The notes beneath the pieces are model-generated. The model was not told the origin of the DNA and made no database searches. It was given only the letters and a program-made list of their open reading frames with translations. DNA of 64,000 nt from Takakia lepidozioides (taxonomy: Eukaryota; Streptophyta; Takakiopsida; Takakiales; Takakiaceae). This document shows positions 13,241 to 24,600 of this stretch, piece after piece (position 1 is the first letter of the stretch; each line of letters begins with the position of its first letter). Both the position numbers and the translations under genes were made by a program. The DNA lies in assembly GCA_030704615.1 (NCBI GenBank), contig CM060731.1:80270756-80334755 (forward strand). The letters run 5' to 3'.

Positions 13241-14258
13241 CCATACACTTCATTATAAGCGAAATGCAAACAACAACCTTCAATGTGTGCGTGCATCAAA
13301 TATGTCATTCAATAATTACATGTATGTGCACAACGTACACGCATGCAAAGTTTCAAACCCAAACAAAATCATTTGCCCCCCCAATGACACATTCACCCTA
13401 TCAACCAATTTTTGTTTATTAATGTGAAAGAAAATCCTCTCATGCCATTGCATCCAACAAACGGATGTGGCTCAAGCTTCATTTTTTCCTACATGTGCTT
13501 AAATATGTGTGCAACACCTGTACACAGATCCAGCAGGGGAAAAAAAACATTTGCCTCCCCAACGACGCACTCACCCTTGCACCAATTTTGAATTAAATCG
13601 AATTTAAATGAATTTAAAAATAAATATTTGCATTTAGAAAATATATGATTGCGGTTTTGAGGGGCGTAATGATTTTATTTTTATCTCTATTTTGTTCCTT
13701 GACATCGGGCTTTGCACCACTACATCCATGCAAAAAAATGGACAAAAAAAAAATGGAAAAAAAATTAGTGTGTTTCTAGGGTCACTCTTGCAAAACTCTC
13801 TATGTAGAGTGCATGAAATTGAAGATAACTCAACTTTGGAGTGCAAATGAGAGAACAAAATCTGGTTATGGGTCCAAATGACTTTTGTTTACTCCCAAAT
13901 TTTGCACGCACATTGCATATGCTATCATTAAGCATATGGCTTGAAAATGGAATAAAAAAAAAATCATCTGCAGGCGAAACGCAATTTTCCGTCTCTATGA
14001 CACGTAGCTGCGTTCAACACTAGAATGACCCATTGAATCAACTTGGTTCAAGCTCATATTTGGTCCACATGTGCATAAGTATGTTTAGATCACATATGCA
14101 AAGTTGCAACCTACACAAGCAACAAGAAAAAAATTTACATCAATCGATTAATCGGATGTATACAAAGTACATCATGAGAATATCTACAATGCCCCTCTAC
14201 GCGATCCCTGTCTCAAAGGAACCCTATTTCTATCATACACATCCCACTCACGCTGTAA

Positions 14259-15450
14259 TCAGAGGTCCCAATCATCCCGGGAGAACTCGTATGATGCAAA
14301 TAGTTCGTTGCTAGCCCTAATAGTCCTACTAGCACATGTCATCACAAACATGTGCATCCCCTCACAGTATATTGACGTATGACCACAAAAGCTCTCATGC
14401 CCATCGCTTCGCTCGTCCCATACTACATTGGTTCTCCTAGGATGACCAAAAGAACTATTGATCGTTATATGAAGTAACATAGTCCTATGTGCTTCCCATC
14501 GGGGGCGAGGATCCGGCTCAGGCCGCCCAAGCCGAAGGGGAGGAAACCTAGGGCGAAGCCGACCCCTCCTAGGGGTTCGGGGGGCACATGCACGTGGAGG
14601 TGGAGGTGGTGGTGGTGGTGGTGGTACTGCTGGCGGAGGAGATGAAAGTGGAGGTGGTTGAGGATGTAATGTCGGAGGTGCAGCCAGGGGTACAACGTCC
14701 GGATCAAGTACTACCGGAGGTGGATCAGGCAAAGAAACAGACGGGGGGGGGGGGGGGGGGGGGGGGGGCCTGCTCGTCGCCGGCCATAGCGCCTACGACA
14801 CCTACGATACCCCTCAACCCTACGCATCTCATGTACGTGTTGGGGAACCAACTGGTCACATCGGGCACATGCTCTGGCACAAATTCTGCAAGTAGACCGG
14901 CGCGAAATGCATCATATGCAATGTGATTGCGAGCTTGGGCATCAAGTCATGGTTGCAATGTGCGTAGTGAACGACGCATCAATACTTATGTCATAATTTT
15001 GATGCATGTATGCTTACCAATCATACTATATTATTAGATAAACCTAAATGTACCTTAAATGAATGTTAATAAGAGGGGTGGGAAAAACACTCATATTTGC
15101 CGCATCCGCAATCTTGTTCTTCTTGTAATGTTTTTCGACAACATGCGGTCGCCGCCTCGGTGGTCTGGTGCCGCCCGACGGTATCCGTTCCCAACATTTA
15201 GTGCACCAACACTCAATCCTGTCGGGGGGGGGGGGGGGGGGTCAAAGGTGAACATGGTTGGACGGGGTGGCCCGCGAGAGGGCAACCCGCAGCGCGCCCG
15301 ACTCGATCCCGGAGTGTCATCATCCTCCGCATCACCTGAAATTTGGGTCCAGTCCCTTCTACGATTGTGCCCGACAGCCTGTATTGGATCAGGTGCAATG
15401 GGTGGCTCCTCGCCACGAAAAACGGTCGCTTTAGGGCCACAAGGGCTTAC
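14259..15450 (-). pseudogene. possible second CACTA gene remnant, proline-rich
   Basis: Two minus-strand frames (14732-14259, 157 aa; 15471-15091, 126 aa) lie upstream of the transposase, where CACTA elements may carry another gene or a 5' exon. The first has a poly-proline stretch followed by an Arg-rich region; the second is Pro/Arg-rich. A run of about 26 Gs at 14743-14768 and another near 15225 interrupt the region and may hide frameshifts. No family motif is recognised. The frames may partly reflect GC-rich composition. The homology to the LINE-like repeat begins at about 15450. Confidence 0.3.
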
Positions 15451-15660
15451 CCTGTTTGACAAGGCGGTCATGTTTCCAAGATATAGAGTCGATTAACTTA
15501 GGATATCTGGTGTTGGACATATGTTGCAGCTGAACCCACCATCTGACCTTGAATTTATCTCATCGGAAGCTTAAAAGAGAGCAGCACTGAAGAGAGGGAA
15601 GATACTATGTCTTGTCGGGACATGGACAGGACCAAACATGGTCATTGTCAATTTTTACAA
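15450..15660 (-). repeat. LINE-like fragment, copy 1
   Basis: About 200 bp is diverged but clearly alignable with 19535-19740 in the same orientation, sharing TCCAAGATATAGAGTCGATT, GATATCTGGTGTTGGACATA and GGTCATTGTCA. The later part also matches 28715-28770 in inverted orientation. The 19.5 kb copy is continuous with LINE C-terminal coding sequence, so this is probably a LINE piece. It marks the left edge of the block inserted into the CACTA element. Confidence 0.6.
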
Positions 15661-16219
15661 CAAATCAACCTCATGAAGAGGCATTATCAGTCAAACTCCA
15701 CTTCAAATCAGATCTTATGATGACCTCCATTACATTTCAAAGACAAAGAATCTACCTGGTAGATTTCAATGACAAGAAAATACGGGTGGGAGGGTGGGAT
15801 TACTTAGAAGATCCCCTCGTTATAATAATCCAGCTTTATATTCTAAGGAACAGTATGCTAAACAAGTGTTACCAGCCTGTTTTTATGCCTGTTCTAGAAT
15901 TATAAGCTATGGGTGGCATCTAAGCAAACAATTAAATGTTTACCTATACCATGCAATAGTACTGCTCATCTGGAACCCAAAAGTTCCAGCTATTTTCCAT
16001 TAATCACACAACCGGGATATTAAATCATCTGATTACTTGATAAGATAACCAGTTTTTTAATAACAACAACCCAGAGCTTATCTGCTACATTTTTAGAACT
16101 TCTTGTAATCATGACATAGAGTCAAAACTCATTGCATTGTTTAGTAAGCTTGATTTCCCAGAACTGCTTTCTATTGCAGTGTTCTGTATCAGAATATGCC
16201 ATAGCTAGCAAAAAACAAA

Positions 16220-17545
16220 CAGCTATCTTTTTTGTAACATAAAATCCAGAGCCATGCTGTAGGTATGATTGTTAATCAGTCTTTGATTACCAAGCAACAA
16301 CAGAGGCTTCTCTTTAAAACAACCAGACCTGGTTTAGGTCTGGGGTCATTATGTTACAACCTCGACAAGGTGTTTGCAAGGCAAAAAAGACTTTTAATGA
16401 AGTTCAAAAAGGCCATAGTTCCCACACTTGTTCAAACCCTGGTGTTACACAGGTTTTGAATCGATAACATCTGAAAAAATTATATTGTGTAGCCTGATAT
16501 TTTTATCAAGCCAGAGCAGCTGAAATCATTTAATCTAACCCAACTAAAGCTTGGAGGGTTTTTAGAAGAGCTCGATTCTGGGTCCCCACCAACTCATGTT
16601 TCTTGTGTGTCTTGGCATCAATCATGCCAGAGCAGAAATAGTGAGTCATGTGTTCTTTTTTTGTAACCCACAAGCCATAAACAAGCTGTATATAATCTGT
16701 AATTACAGGAATCATATCCAGAGCCTAGTTTAGGCCTGATGACATCAGGTTACTTACCTTAGCAGATTGTATGCAAGGTACAAAAAACACAGATGGAGTT
16801 CAGAAAGCCACAGATGTTCCATAGTATGAGTACATAAAGGCATACAGGGCCTTAGAACAAAACAAATGCAATGCTATGTCATATCAAAACCAGCCATAGC
16901 CAGAAAGATCAAACAAACAACAGTTTTTTTTGTAATCATACAATCCAGAGCCATGCTGGTAAGTATGATGTTAATCATTCTTCGGTCGTCAAGCAACAGA
17001 AGAGGATTTTCTTCAAACACCAGGACCTGGTTTAGGTCTGGGGTCATTATGTTACCACCTTAACAAGGTGTTTGCAAGGTAAAAAAGACATTTTAATGAA
17101 GTTCAGAAAGGCTATAGTGCCAATACATGTTCAAACCCCAATGTTACACAGGTTTTGAAGTCATAACATCTGAAAAAAAGGCTGTGTTGCCAGATATCAG
17201 AGCAGCTGATATCTTCAATCCAACCCAACCTTCTGGAACCAAGAGTCTATAAAGCCAATACATGTTTTTCTAAAAAAACAAAAACTTGCTTTTAGAAGAG
17301 TAATTATGGGTCCCCACCAGTCCATGTTTCTTGTGGAGCAGAAACAATGAGTCATGTGTTCTTTTATTGTAACCCAAAAGCCACAAACACAACTGTATAC
17401 AATCTGTAATTACAGAGTGACATGAAGAGGTAGCAGGTTACTTACCTTAGCAGATTGTATGCAAGGTAAAAAAGGAAAGGGGGTTCAGAAAGCCACAAAG
17501 GTTCCATAGATTGAGCACATAAAGGCATACAGGGCTTAGTATAAA
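16220..17545. repeat. higher-order tandem repeat (two ~695 bp units)
   Basis: Unit A (about 16226-16880) and unit B (about 16924-17545) align throughout. Shared strings include AATCCAGAGCCATGCTG, GTTTAGGTCTGGGGTCATTA, CAAGGTGTTTGCAAGG, GTTACACAGGTTTTGAA and CTTACCTTAGCAGATTGTAT. Each unit also contains an internal diverged duplication: the CCTGGTTTAGGTCTGG to GCAAGG segment resembles the later CCTAGTTTAGGCCTGA to GCAAGG segment. The structure is therefore a roughly 350 bp monomer doubled, then the dimer doubled. No coding sequence was found. Confidence 0.75.
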
Positions 17546-18490
17546 CCAGATGCAAGCTCTGGCCTCTCCCCTACCGTGTTGCTTGAAAGTGTACATATTA
17601 GAGTAGCAAATCGTGCTCTAAGCATGAAAAAAGAGCATATATTTGGTCTGAAAACCCTACTTCCAGTACCATATTTCAATGCAGCGGAAATCATAACCCA
17701 GAGTCCTTAATATAATTCATGTGTTCTAAAAAGGCTCGCTAATGCACTTGCTGCTTCAACACAGAGATAAAGGTTGTAAGCATATCCAGATTGGTCAAGG
17801 TAGGGAGGCAAAAATGAGACATCTCCCTGGATAATCAGCTGATGTCGATGTCACTTCACTTGCAGGTTTGTCATCAGATTCAAGCTTCAAAAATCACATT
17901 AAGTGAGGACCCTCACCTGGTCCCATCACAAGCCCCCACAAGAACCAACAGGTTAGTGAGAATTGTGGAACCCCAGGTGAATCGGGTCTCACGCTTGTTA
18001 TCGCTGTACAACATGAGTTCTAAAGCAAGAATCAATTCTAAACACAAGCAGGGTTATCCACAACCTTAATCGATTGCGGAAGAGGACTCGACATCGCTCC
18101 AAGCACTTGACAATCAACAGCACAAACAAGCAATGGTTTGCTGAAATCTATGCGCATTTTAACAGGTGAAGAAACCCCCTGAGTTTTTATGAGCAGTGCT
18201 GAAACTTAATGATCCAGAGAGCAATCGGGCAGCCTAAGGTAGATTGCCCACCAAGGGAATAGGCCACCATACTGAGGGAATTGAAGCACTGCCGCCGTTA
18301 CGCATCCCAAGGGAGATGAGAAAGGACTGGAATCTTGCCAGAGTACTTGTAAGCAGCATTGAAGCGTCTCCATAGCCATCAAAATCATAAAATTCATGCT
18401 AAGAGATCCCTCTGACACCATCACTTCATCTCCCGTAGAAAAAACGCACAGTATCGTGCAAGTTTTATGGCAGGAGAGGAGATATGGCAA
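17546..18490. other. repeat-derived noncoding DNA
   Basis: No gene is visible. The segment around 17915-18035 (GTTAGTGAG..., CGCTTGTTATCG) is weakly alignable in the same orientation with about 27690-27800 (GTTAGTGAG..., CACTTGCTATCG). This suggests duplicated repeat material on either side of the chromovirus. Confidence 0.4.
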
Positions 18491-18499
18491 ACCATTGCG

Positions 18500-18835
18500 A
18501 TTTCATCCATGTCGGATGAAAAATAAGGAATGAAAGGTGAATATTCCCCTGTTGTCATCGCCATGACATCCTAAAATCGATGACCAGAACCTGGCATTCA
18601 TTAGGGTTAGATATAAATGACCTTAATAATCCAAAGGAACCAGGTAAAAAATGATAACCAGAATTAACATTTAATGGAATTCATCCATTATTAACTATAT
18701 CCGGTATGGATGAGGATAGCAGAAAGGGAGAGAGAGAGACGGATAGAGAGAGGGAGTGAGAGGGAGATACCAGGGGGCAACAAAGAAAAGAAAAGAAGGT
18801 GGGGGGGGGGGGGGGGTGACTGAGCTGCTGCTGCT
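18500..18835 (-). repeat. second copy of the TTTCATC/GATGAAA hairpin repeat family
   Basis: On the minus strand this stretch reads CCCCCC, CTTTTCTTTTCTTTG, GTTGCCCCC, CTCCCTCTC tracts. These are followed by ATCCATACCGGATA and TTTTTCATCCGACATGGATG. The same order of features occurs on the plus strand at 36451-36810. The two are therefore related copies of one repeat family. Confidence 0.55.
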
Positions 18836-18888
18836 GCTCAGTCACCCCCCCCCCACACATTCTTTTTTTTCCTTTGTTGCCCCCTCTC
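18771..18888. repeat. long imperfect palindrome
   Basis: The left arm (GGGGGCAACAAAG, A/G-rich, G-run, TGACTGAGC) is mirrored by the right arm (GCTCAGTCA, C-run, T/C-rich, CTTTGTTGCCCCC) around a short GCTGCTGCTG centre. The arms are about 50 bases each, with small differences in the homopurine and homopolymer parts. It lies where a hairpin-family repeat meets the LINE fragment. Confidence 0.8.
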
Positions 18889-19740
18889 TTGGGTAAACAA
18901 AAGGGACAGATCCTACCTCTGTCAGGGGCTGACGTTGGTAGTAAGACTTACCTTCACATATAGAATTAATCCGGGTTTTCCAGATATCCTCTACAAATCT
19001 CTTCACACAAGCATCAATCTGTTGTGTGTGAGATGCCCAAAAACTAGGCCTCAGAAGGGGCTGGGCTTTTGGCTCAGCCTCGACTTTTTCAAAGTTAGTA
19101 AACAGAGGTACATGGAAATTCCTTTGATAGATTTGAAGAGAGCGTCTCTTTGGTGAGAGAACCCCGGACAATGTATCAGAAAATGAGTACTGTCTTCAGA
19201 TTGCCCACACAACGGGCAATTGCACTCTCCTTTTCCTCTCTGCTTCTGTTTGATGTTCAAAGGTAGGCTTCCTGCCCTGAGTTTAAATTTCAGTCTAGTG
19301 CCGAGAGTGGGTAGACCCTTGAGGTCATCCAAGATGTCCTCCCCCGTGTCACTGACTGGAAACAAGTTCAGGGAAGTTTTTTGCCTAACTTCATTTTCAT
19401 CAGACAATCTCATGGCAACAGACATGGTTGGACACTACAGCCTCTAAGTCAAATTTATCCAGCAGGGTGAAGACTTGCGGTTTCAGGTCCAGGTCCTTGA
19501 GAATCTCTTCTACTGTCTTCTGCCAGGACTTAGCCTGTTTGACAGGTCGGTGGGCGGTCCTGTTTCCAAGATATAGAGTCGATTAACTTTTGATATCTGG
19601 TGTTGGACATATGCTGCAGCTGACCTCACCATCTGACCTTAAACACTCGTCGGGAGCTTAAAAGAGAGGGAAGATACTTTTTGTCATGTCAAGACAAGGA
19701 CAGGACCCCTAGGGTCATTGTCATGAAAGAATAATTAGAC
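18842..19740 (-). pseudogene. LINE (non-LTR retrotransposon) C-terminal fragment
   Basis: A minus-strand frame at 19425-19051 has the zinc-binding motif typical of the end of plant LINE reverse transcriptases (CNCPLCGQSEDSTHFLIHC: C-x2-C, H, C), preceded by a region like RLKFKLRAGSLPLN. A shifted frame (19171-18842) continues with [18 protein letters not shown] to the probable protein end. Upstream, another frame from about 19540 to 19430 reads as the preceding segment. Frameshifts between the three make it non-functional, and no reverse transcriptase catalytic core is present. Fragments of the same C-terminal end occur in tandem in the ABCB intron at 58.2-58.8 kb. Confidence 0.7.
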
Positions 19741-20159
19741 ATATCAGCCACTTAACAGTGGCACCGTCCATCAATCATCAAGCTTAGAAAATCCAGAATT
19801 ACATCCATGCACAATAACGTGTTTATGTTAGTATTATTCATAACCCAAAGAGTATGCCACTGATGTTGATTGACCACCAGTCATGATCATGATACACATT
19901 CAGAGGTCTGGGTGGGATGGCGGGTACTTGGCCATATTTTGGCCTTGATGTGTTGCAGGTCAAATGGTCATACAGATTTATTGTCCGCAAGCTGTAATCC
20001 AAGCATACTTACTCAAACCCCATGGGTGTCATGGAGGGTTTTTTTTCCAAAACAAAAAGAACAAGAAGAACACTTGGACATCACAGATTTAAATATCTTG
20101 CCCTGCCAGTAGTTTAGACTGATCTGCAGCACAGCTTGCCCCCACAGGGGAGGTGGATA
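19741..20159. other. noncoding target DNA left of the chromovirus
   Basis: No gene is seen. The last five bases (GGATA, 20155-20159) are the target-site duplication of the LTR element. The DNA continues on the other side at 26956. Confidence 0.5.
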
Positions 20160-20887
20160 TGTCGCGCACCTCACTTCGGTAAACTCCCCTTCAAGTCATA
20201 GTTACTCGCTTTGATGCGCGCGCCTGACTCCCAACCTGGCCGCCGGGCCAACTTGGAGCTTCGGCTGCTCACCAGGACATAACGGTCCCCCCTTCGCTTC
20301 CCTCTAAAACCCTCCACCTAATTGGGACTAGGAGAATTCCCTTTGGTAGATGGCAGTCCGGAACAGCTCTCCACTCTTTGGTCGCTTTCCGGCTCGCTTG
20401 CTTACTCACTAGTTTTTGGTCACCAACGGGCTTGCACCGTTCTCGGGGTTACTACTCCCTATATATACTTCTGTAGCTGTCCGCGGGGGTTTCACAACCA
20501 GCCATGCCATTTTATGGCGAACCACCACGAAGACCCTCGATTCCCGGTGGTGAGTCGCGGTGAGTCTTGGCCCGCTCACCACGGCCCCTATGGACCGTGA
20601 TGAGTCCCAAGACTCCCCACGACTCCCACCACGAGGTCTCCGCCCCCATGGTGAGTCCTATGCCACCCCCACTAAGTCCCACTAAGCTACCACCACCCCT
20701 TGTGGAGCCACCCCCACCGCAACCCGGTGTGCGGGGCTCCACCTAGTGAGCGCCTCCGCTTCCCTGAGTGCCTTGGGCACTCAAGGGTGCTTCAGCCCCC
20801 CTATACCTATCGCTGCCGCTGCCCCCACCACAGGGGCAGCCCCTCATGTGTCCCGACCCCCTGCCCTCAAGGCAAAGGGCCGCGACA
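20160..20887 (-). repeat. left LTR (3' LTR of the element)
   Basis: 728 bp, TG...CA ends. In coding orientation this is the downstream LTR. The adjacent internal bases on the coding strand (GGTAGGGGTGTG) are the best candidate polypurine tract, though it is weak. Confidence 0.95.
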
Positions 20888-21610
20888 CACACCCCTACCA
20901 ACAGGGAGTCGATGTCCTCATCGACTTGTCCATTTTGTAGAAACGAACATCCAAGTTGCGGCGTCCCACATCAAGGAGTTTGTTTCTGTACCATGGCGTC
21001 CCATGGCAAAGAACCAAACCCCACACTTGACTCTACTCTCCACTAGCTAGTTCGGCCGACTTCCTCCAAGTCCCGGCCAAGGGTGGAGCCTCTCCAGCTC
21101 CTCCCAGTGCACTCTTCTTGGCCTACTTCAAGGCCAAGGAACGATCCTCCCGAGGATCGAATCGCCTTACTGCAACAACATTGCTTGCGATCGCTCATGA
21201 TGCCGCTTTTGGCATCACCTTGAGCAAGGGTTCACCTGGAACCCTCTTTGACTAGGAAGATAACCTTGAACCAACCGTGCGCCCCAATCACTACAATTGG
21301 GTCCGCCTTGGAATGCTGGCCTGAGGTACGCCTTGCCCCTTGGATGGGAGTCACCCGATTTCGGCACTGCGCAAACATACGATTAACCCAATTTACCTCT
21401 CCCACTTTTGTAAGCTAGCATGCATTCTACACACTAGCCAACCACACCATGCATCACCATTCCAAACACAATAGGACGCACAATATTTGGAACCCATTTC
21501 TTTTATAACAAATTTTTGTACAATACAAGTTTTTGCAATCGGATTCCTGAGCTAGCTAAACCGGGCTAAGCATGCATTTCCTCCCCCACGCTCCAAGGTT
21601 GATGTCCCCA

Positions 21611-24600
21611 TCAACGTTTCTTCCGCTTTTGAGGTCGCCCTTCGAACGCTGCAACTGCCTCGGATGCGTTTCCCATTTCTGAGGCACACACCCAAGATGC
21701 CTCCACATGATGATAGCCCTTCCATTTGACGAGATACTCCGTTTCTCGGTTCTTGAACCTCCTCGACTTAAGTATTGCCTCCACCTCGTACTCAGGTTCA
21801 TTTTCATGATCCAACAGCATAGTTGGCGGACGCAACACTTGATGCCGATTCGGACGTGCTTCATCTTTGAAGTAAGGCTTCAAAAGGGAGACATGGAATA
21901 CTGGGTGCACCTTGCTGTTTGCCGGCAGCTCCAATTCATACACATCCTCATTCATAACCTTCCGAATGCGAAAGGGACCCGCATACGGAGGTACGAACTT
22001 CGGACTCACTTCCGGAGGTAGTCGGAAATTCTTGATGTTCAACCAGACCTCTGTGCCTGCCTCAAACTTCACTTCCCTCCGCTTCCGATTCGCCTGCCTT
22101 TCATACCGTTTCCTAGCTTTGGCAATGTTGTACTTTGCGAGCTTCAACAAACGCTCGCGTTCTTCCAGTACCGCCGCTACTGCCGGTTCCTCAACGTCCT
22201 AGGCAGCCCAACTTGTCGGCACCAGAGGTGCTTTTCCATAGACCAATACGAAAGGGGAAACTCCCGTTGCGGAGTGTTCTGTGTTATTATAACAGAACTC
22301 TGCCGCGTCTAAGTGTTCCATCCAGTCTGATTGGTCTGCCGACACGTAATTCCGCAAGAATTGCTTCACTACGGAATTCACTCTTTCCGTTTGGCCGTCC
22401 GTCGTAGGTCGGAAGGCGGTGCTCATCTTCAGCCTCGTCCCCATCTTCTTCCAAAGTGTCCTCCAAAATTTACTCGTAAACTTTGGATCGCGATCCGAGA
22501 CAATATCCTTAGGGACTCCATGATGCTTTAAGACGTGGGCGAAGTAAAGTCGCCCTGTCTCCTGCGCCGTTGCCGTCTCCTTGGTGGGGATGAAATGGCC
22601 TATTTTACTGAACCTATCCACCACCACCATGATTGCATCGAATCCTTTTGACAGCGGCATAGCAGTCATGAAATCCATCGAGACGCTTTCCCAAGTCCCA
22701 TCTGGAATCGGCAAGGGTTGTAACAGCCCCGCTTGCTTTTTGTACTCGCTCCGGTTTTGTTGGCATGTGGTGCATGTCTTGACATACTCCTCTGCCTCCT
22801 CCCTCAGTTTGGGCCAGAAATACTCTTTCTTCAAGAGTGCCGCAGTGCGCTTGGCTCCGCCGTGGCCCGCAAACGGGCTATCATGGCATTCTCTCAAGAG
22901 GCTATCTCTGATCCCTCCCTTTGGCACGTAGAGACGTTTTTGCTTATACCGGAGCAGTCCATTTTGCAAATGGAACTGCGATTTAACCCCCATCCTCAAG
23001 TCCTGCATCACGGACTTCGCCAGCTTATCCTTCCGGCGAGCCTTTCGGATCTTCCTTTGGAGCGCCGTCTCGCCCTTGTACACCAACAAGAGCTGCCGCT
23101 TTCTACTTAAAGCATCGGCCACCACGTTGTCTCGTCCTGGTTTGTACTGGATATCCACGTCGAACACCGCCAAAGTATCTTGCCACCTAAGTTGTTTTGG
23201 GGACAATTTGGGCTGCGTGGCAAAATACTTCACCGTGACATTGTCCGTGAACACCTTCACTGGGTTGGAACCAACATAGTGGCGCCAAAGCTCAAGGCAA
23301 TGCACCACTGCCTTCATCTCTTTTTCGTGCGTAGGCCACCGTCGCTCCACTTCATTCAGTTTCTTACTTTCGTAAGCCACTGGATGTCCATCTTACATAA
23401 GTACACCCCCAATCGCGAAGTCCGACGCATCTGTATGAATCTCAAATGGACGATCGAACTCCGGGATTTTCAAGACTGGAGCTTCCGCCATTCGCTGCTT
23501 CAATTCAGCAAAAGCTTGGCCACAAAATGTGTTCCATACCCAGACTTTGGATTTACACAGAAGGTCCGACAGCGGCCCCGCGATCTTGGCGAAATTTCTC
23601 ACATACTTCCGGTAATAGGAGGTGAGTCCTAGGAAGGATCGCACTCCCGGGACCGAAGTCGGAGGCTCCCAGTCCAAGATCGCCCTCACCTTTCTGTCAT
23701 CCATTTTGATCCCATCCTGTGTAATCACATGCCCCAAGAACTCCACTTTTGTGACCCCGAATTTGCACTTTGAAGCTTTGGCGTACAGCTTCCCTTCCCG
23801 CAACTTTTGGAACACCCTTTTTAGGTGCTCCAGGTGCTCCTCCTTTGTTTTCGAGTACACCAAGATGTCGTCGATGTACACGATCACAAAGTCATCCAAC
23901 CACTCCTGAAAAAGGCTGTTCATCAGCGTGCTAAAGGTCGCTGGTGCATTGGTGAGCCCAAAAGGCATCACCAAGAACTCATATGAACCATACCTTGTCC
24001 TGCACGCGGTCTTCTCCTCATCTCCTTCCGCCACCTGTTTTGATGATAGCCGGAGCGCAAGTCGATCCGGCTGAAATACTTCGCTCCTGCCAACCAATCG
24101 AAGAGGTCGTCGATCCTTGGCAAAGGGTACCGGTTTTTGATAGTCACCTTATTCAGAGCCCTGTAATCGACACACATCCGCAGCGTCCCATCCTTCTTGT
24201 CTGCGAATAGCACCGGGGCTCCGTAAGGTGACTTACTCGGCCGGATGTACCCCTTTGACATTAGATCCTTGAGCTGAGTCTTCAGCTCGACCAACTCTCT
24301 GTGGCTCAACCGGTAGGGCGCCTTGGCAGGCGGTTCCGATCCCGGTATCACCTCAATCTTGTGGTCAACTCATCTTCGCGGTGGCAAGTCGCTTGGTAAA
24401 TCCTCCGGCATCACATCCTGGTATTTCTCCAAAATCCCCTTGATCCAATCTGGGCTCGGCTCCCCATCGCCTTCCCCCTTCACTTCTCTAATGTAAAGCA
24501 AAAATTGGGGTTCGTGTGCCTCCTCCACGGCCCACTCCCTTGCTGATATAAGGTTTATTCGCCCTCCCACGGATTTGGGCGTTTCCGACACTCGTAAGAC

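Noticed and set aside
20322-21050. Plus-strand frames in and next to the left LTR, repeated at 26390-27043
   Set aside because: The same frames occur in both LTRs because the LTRs are copies; they are antisense to the element and lack motifs.
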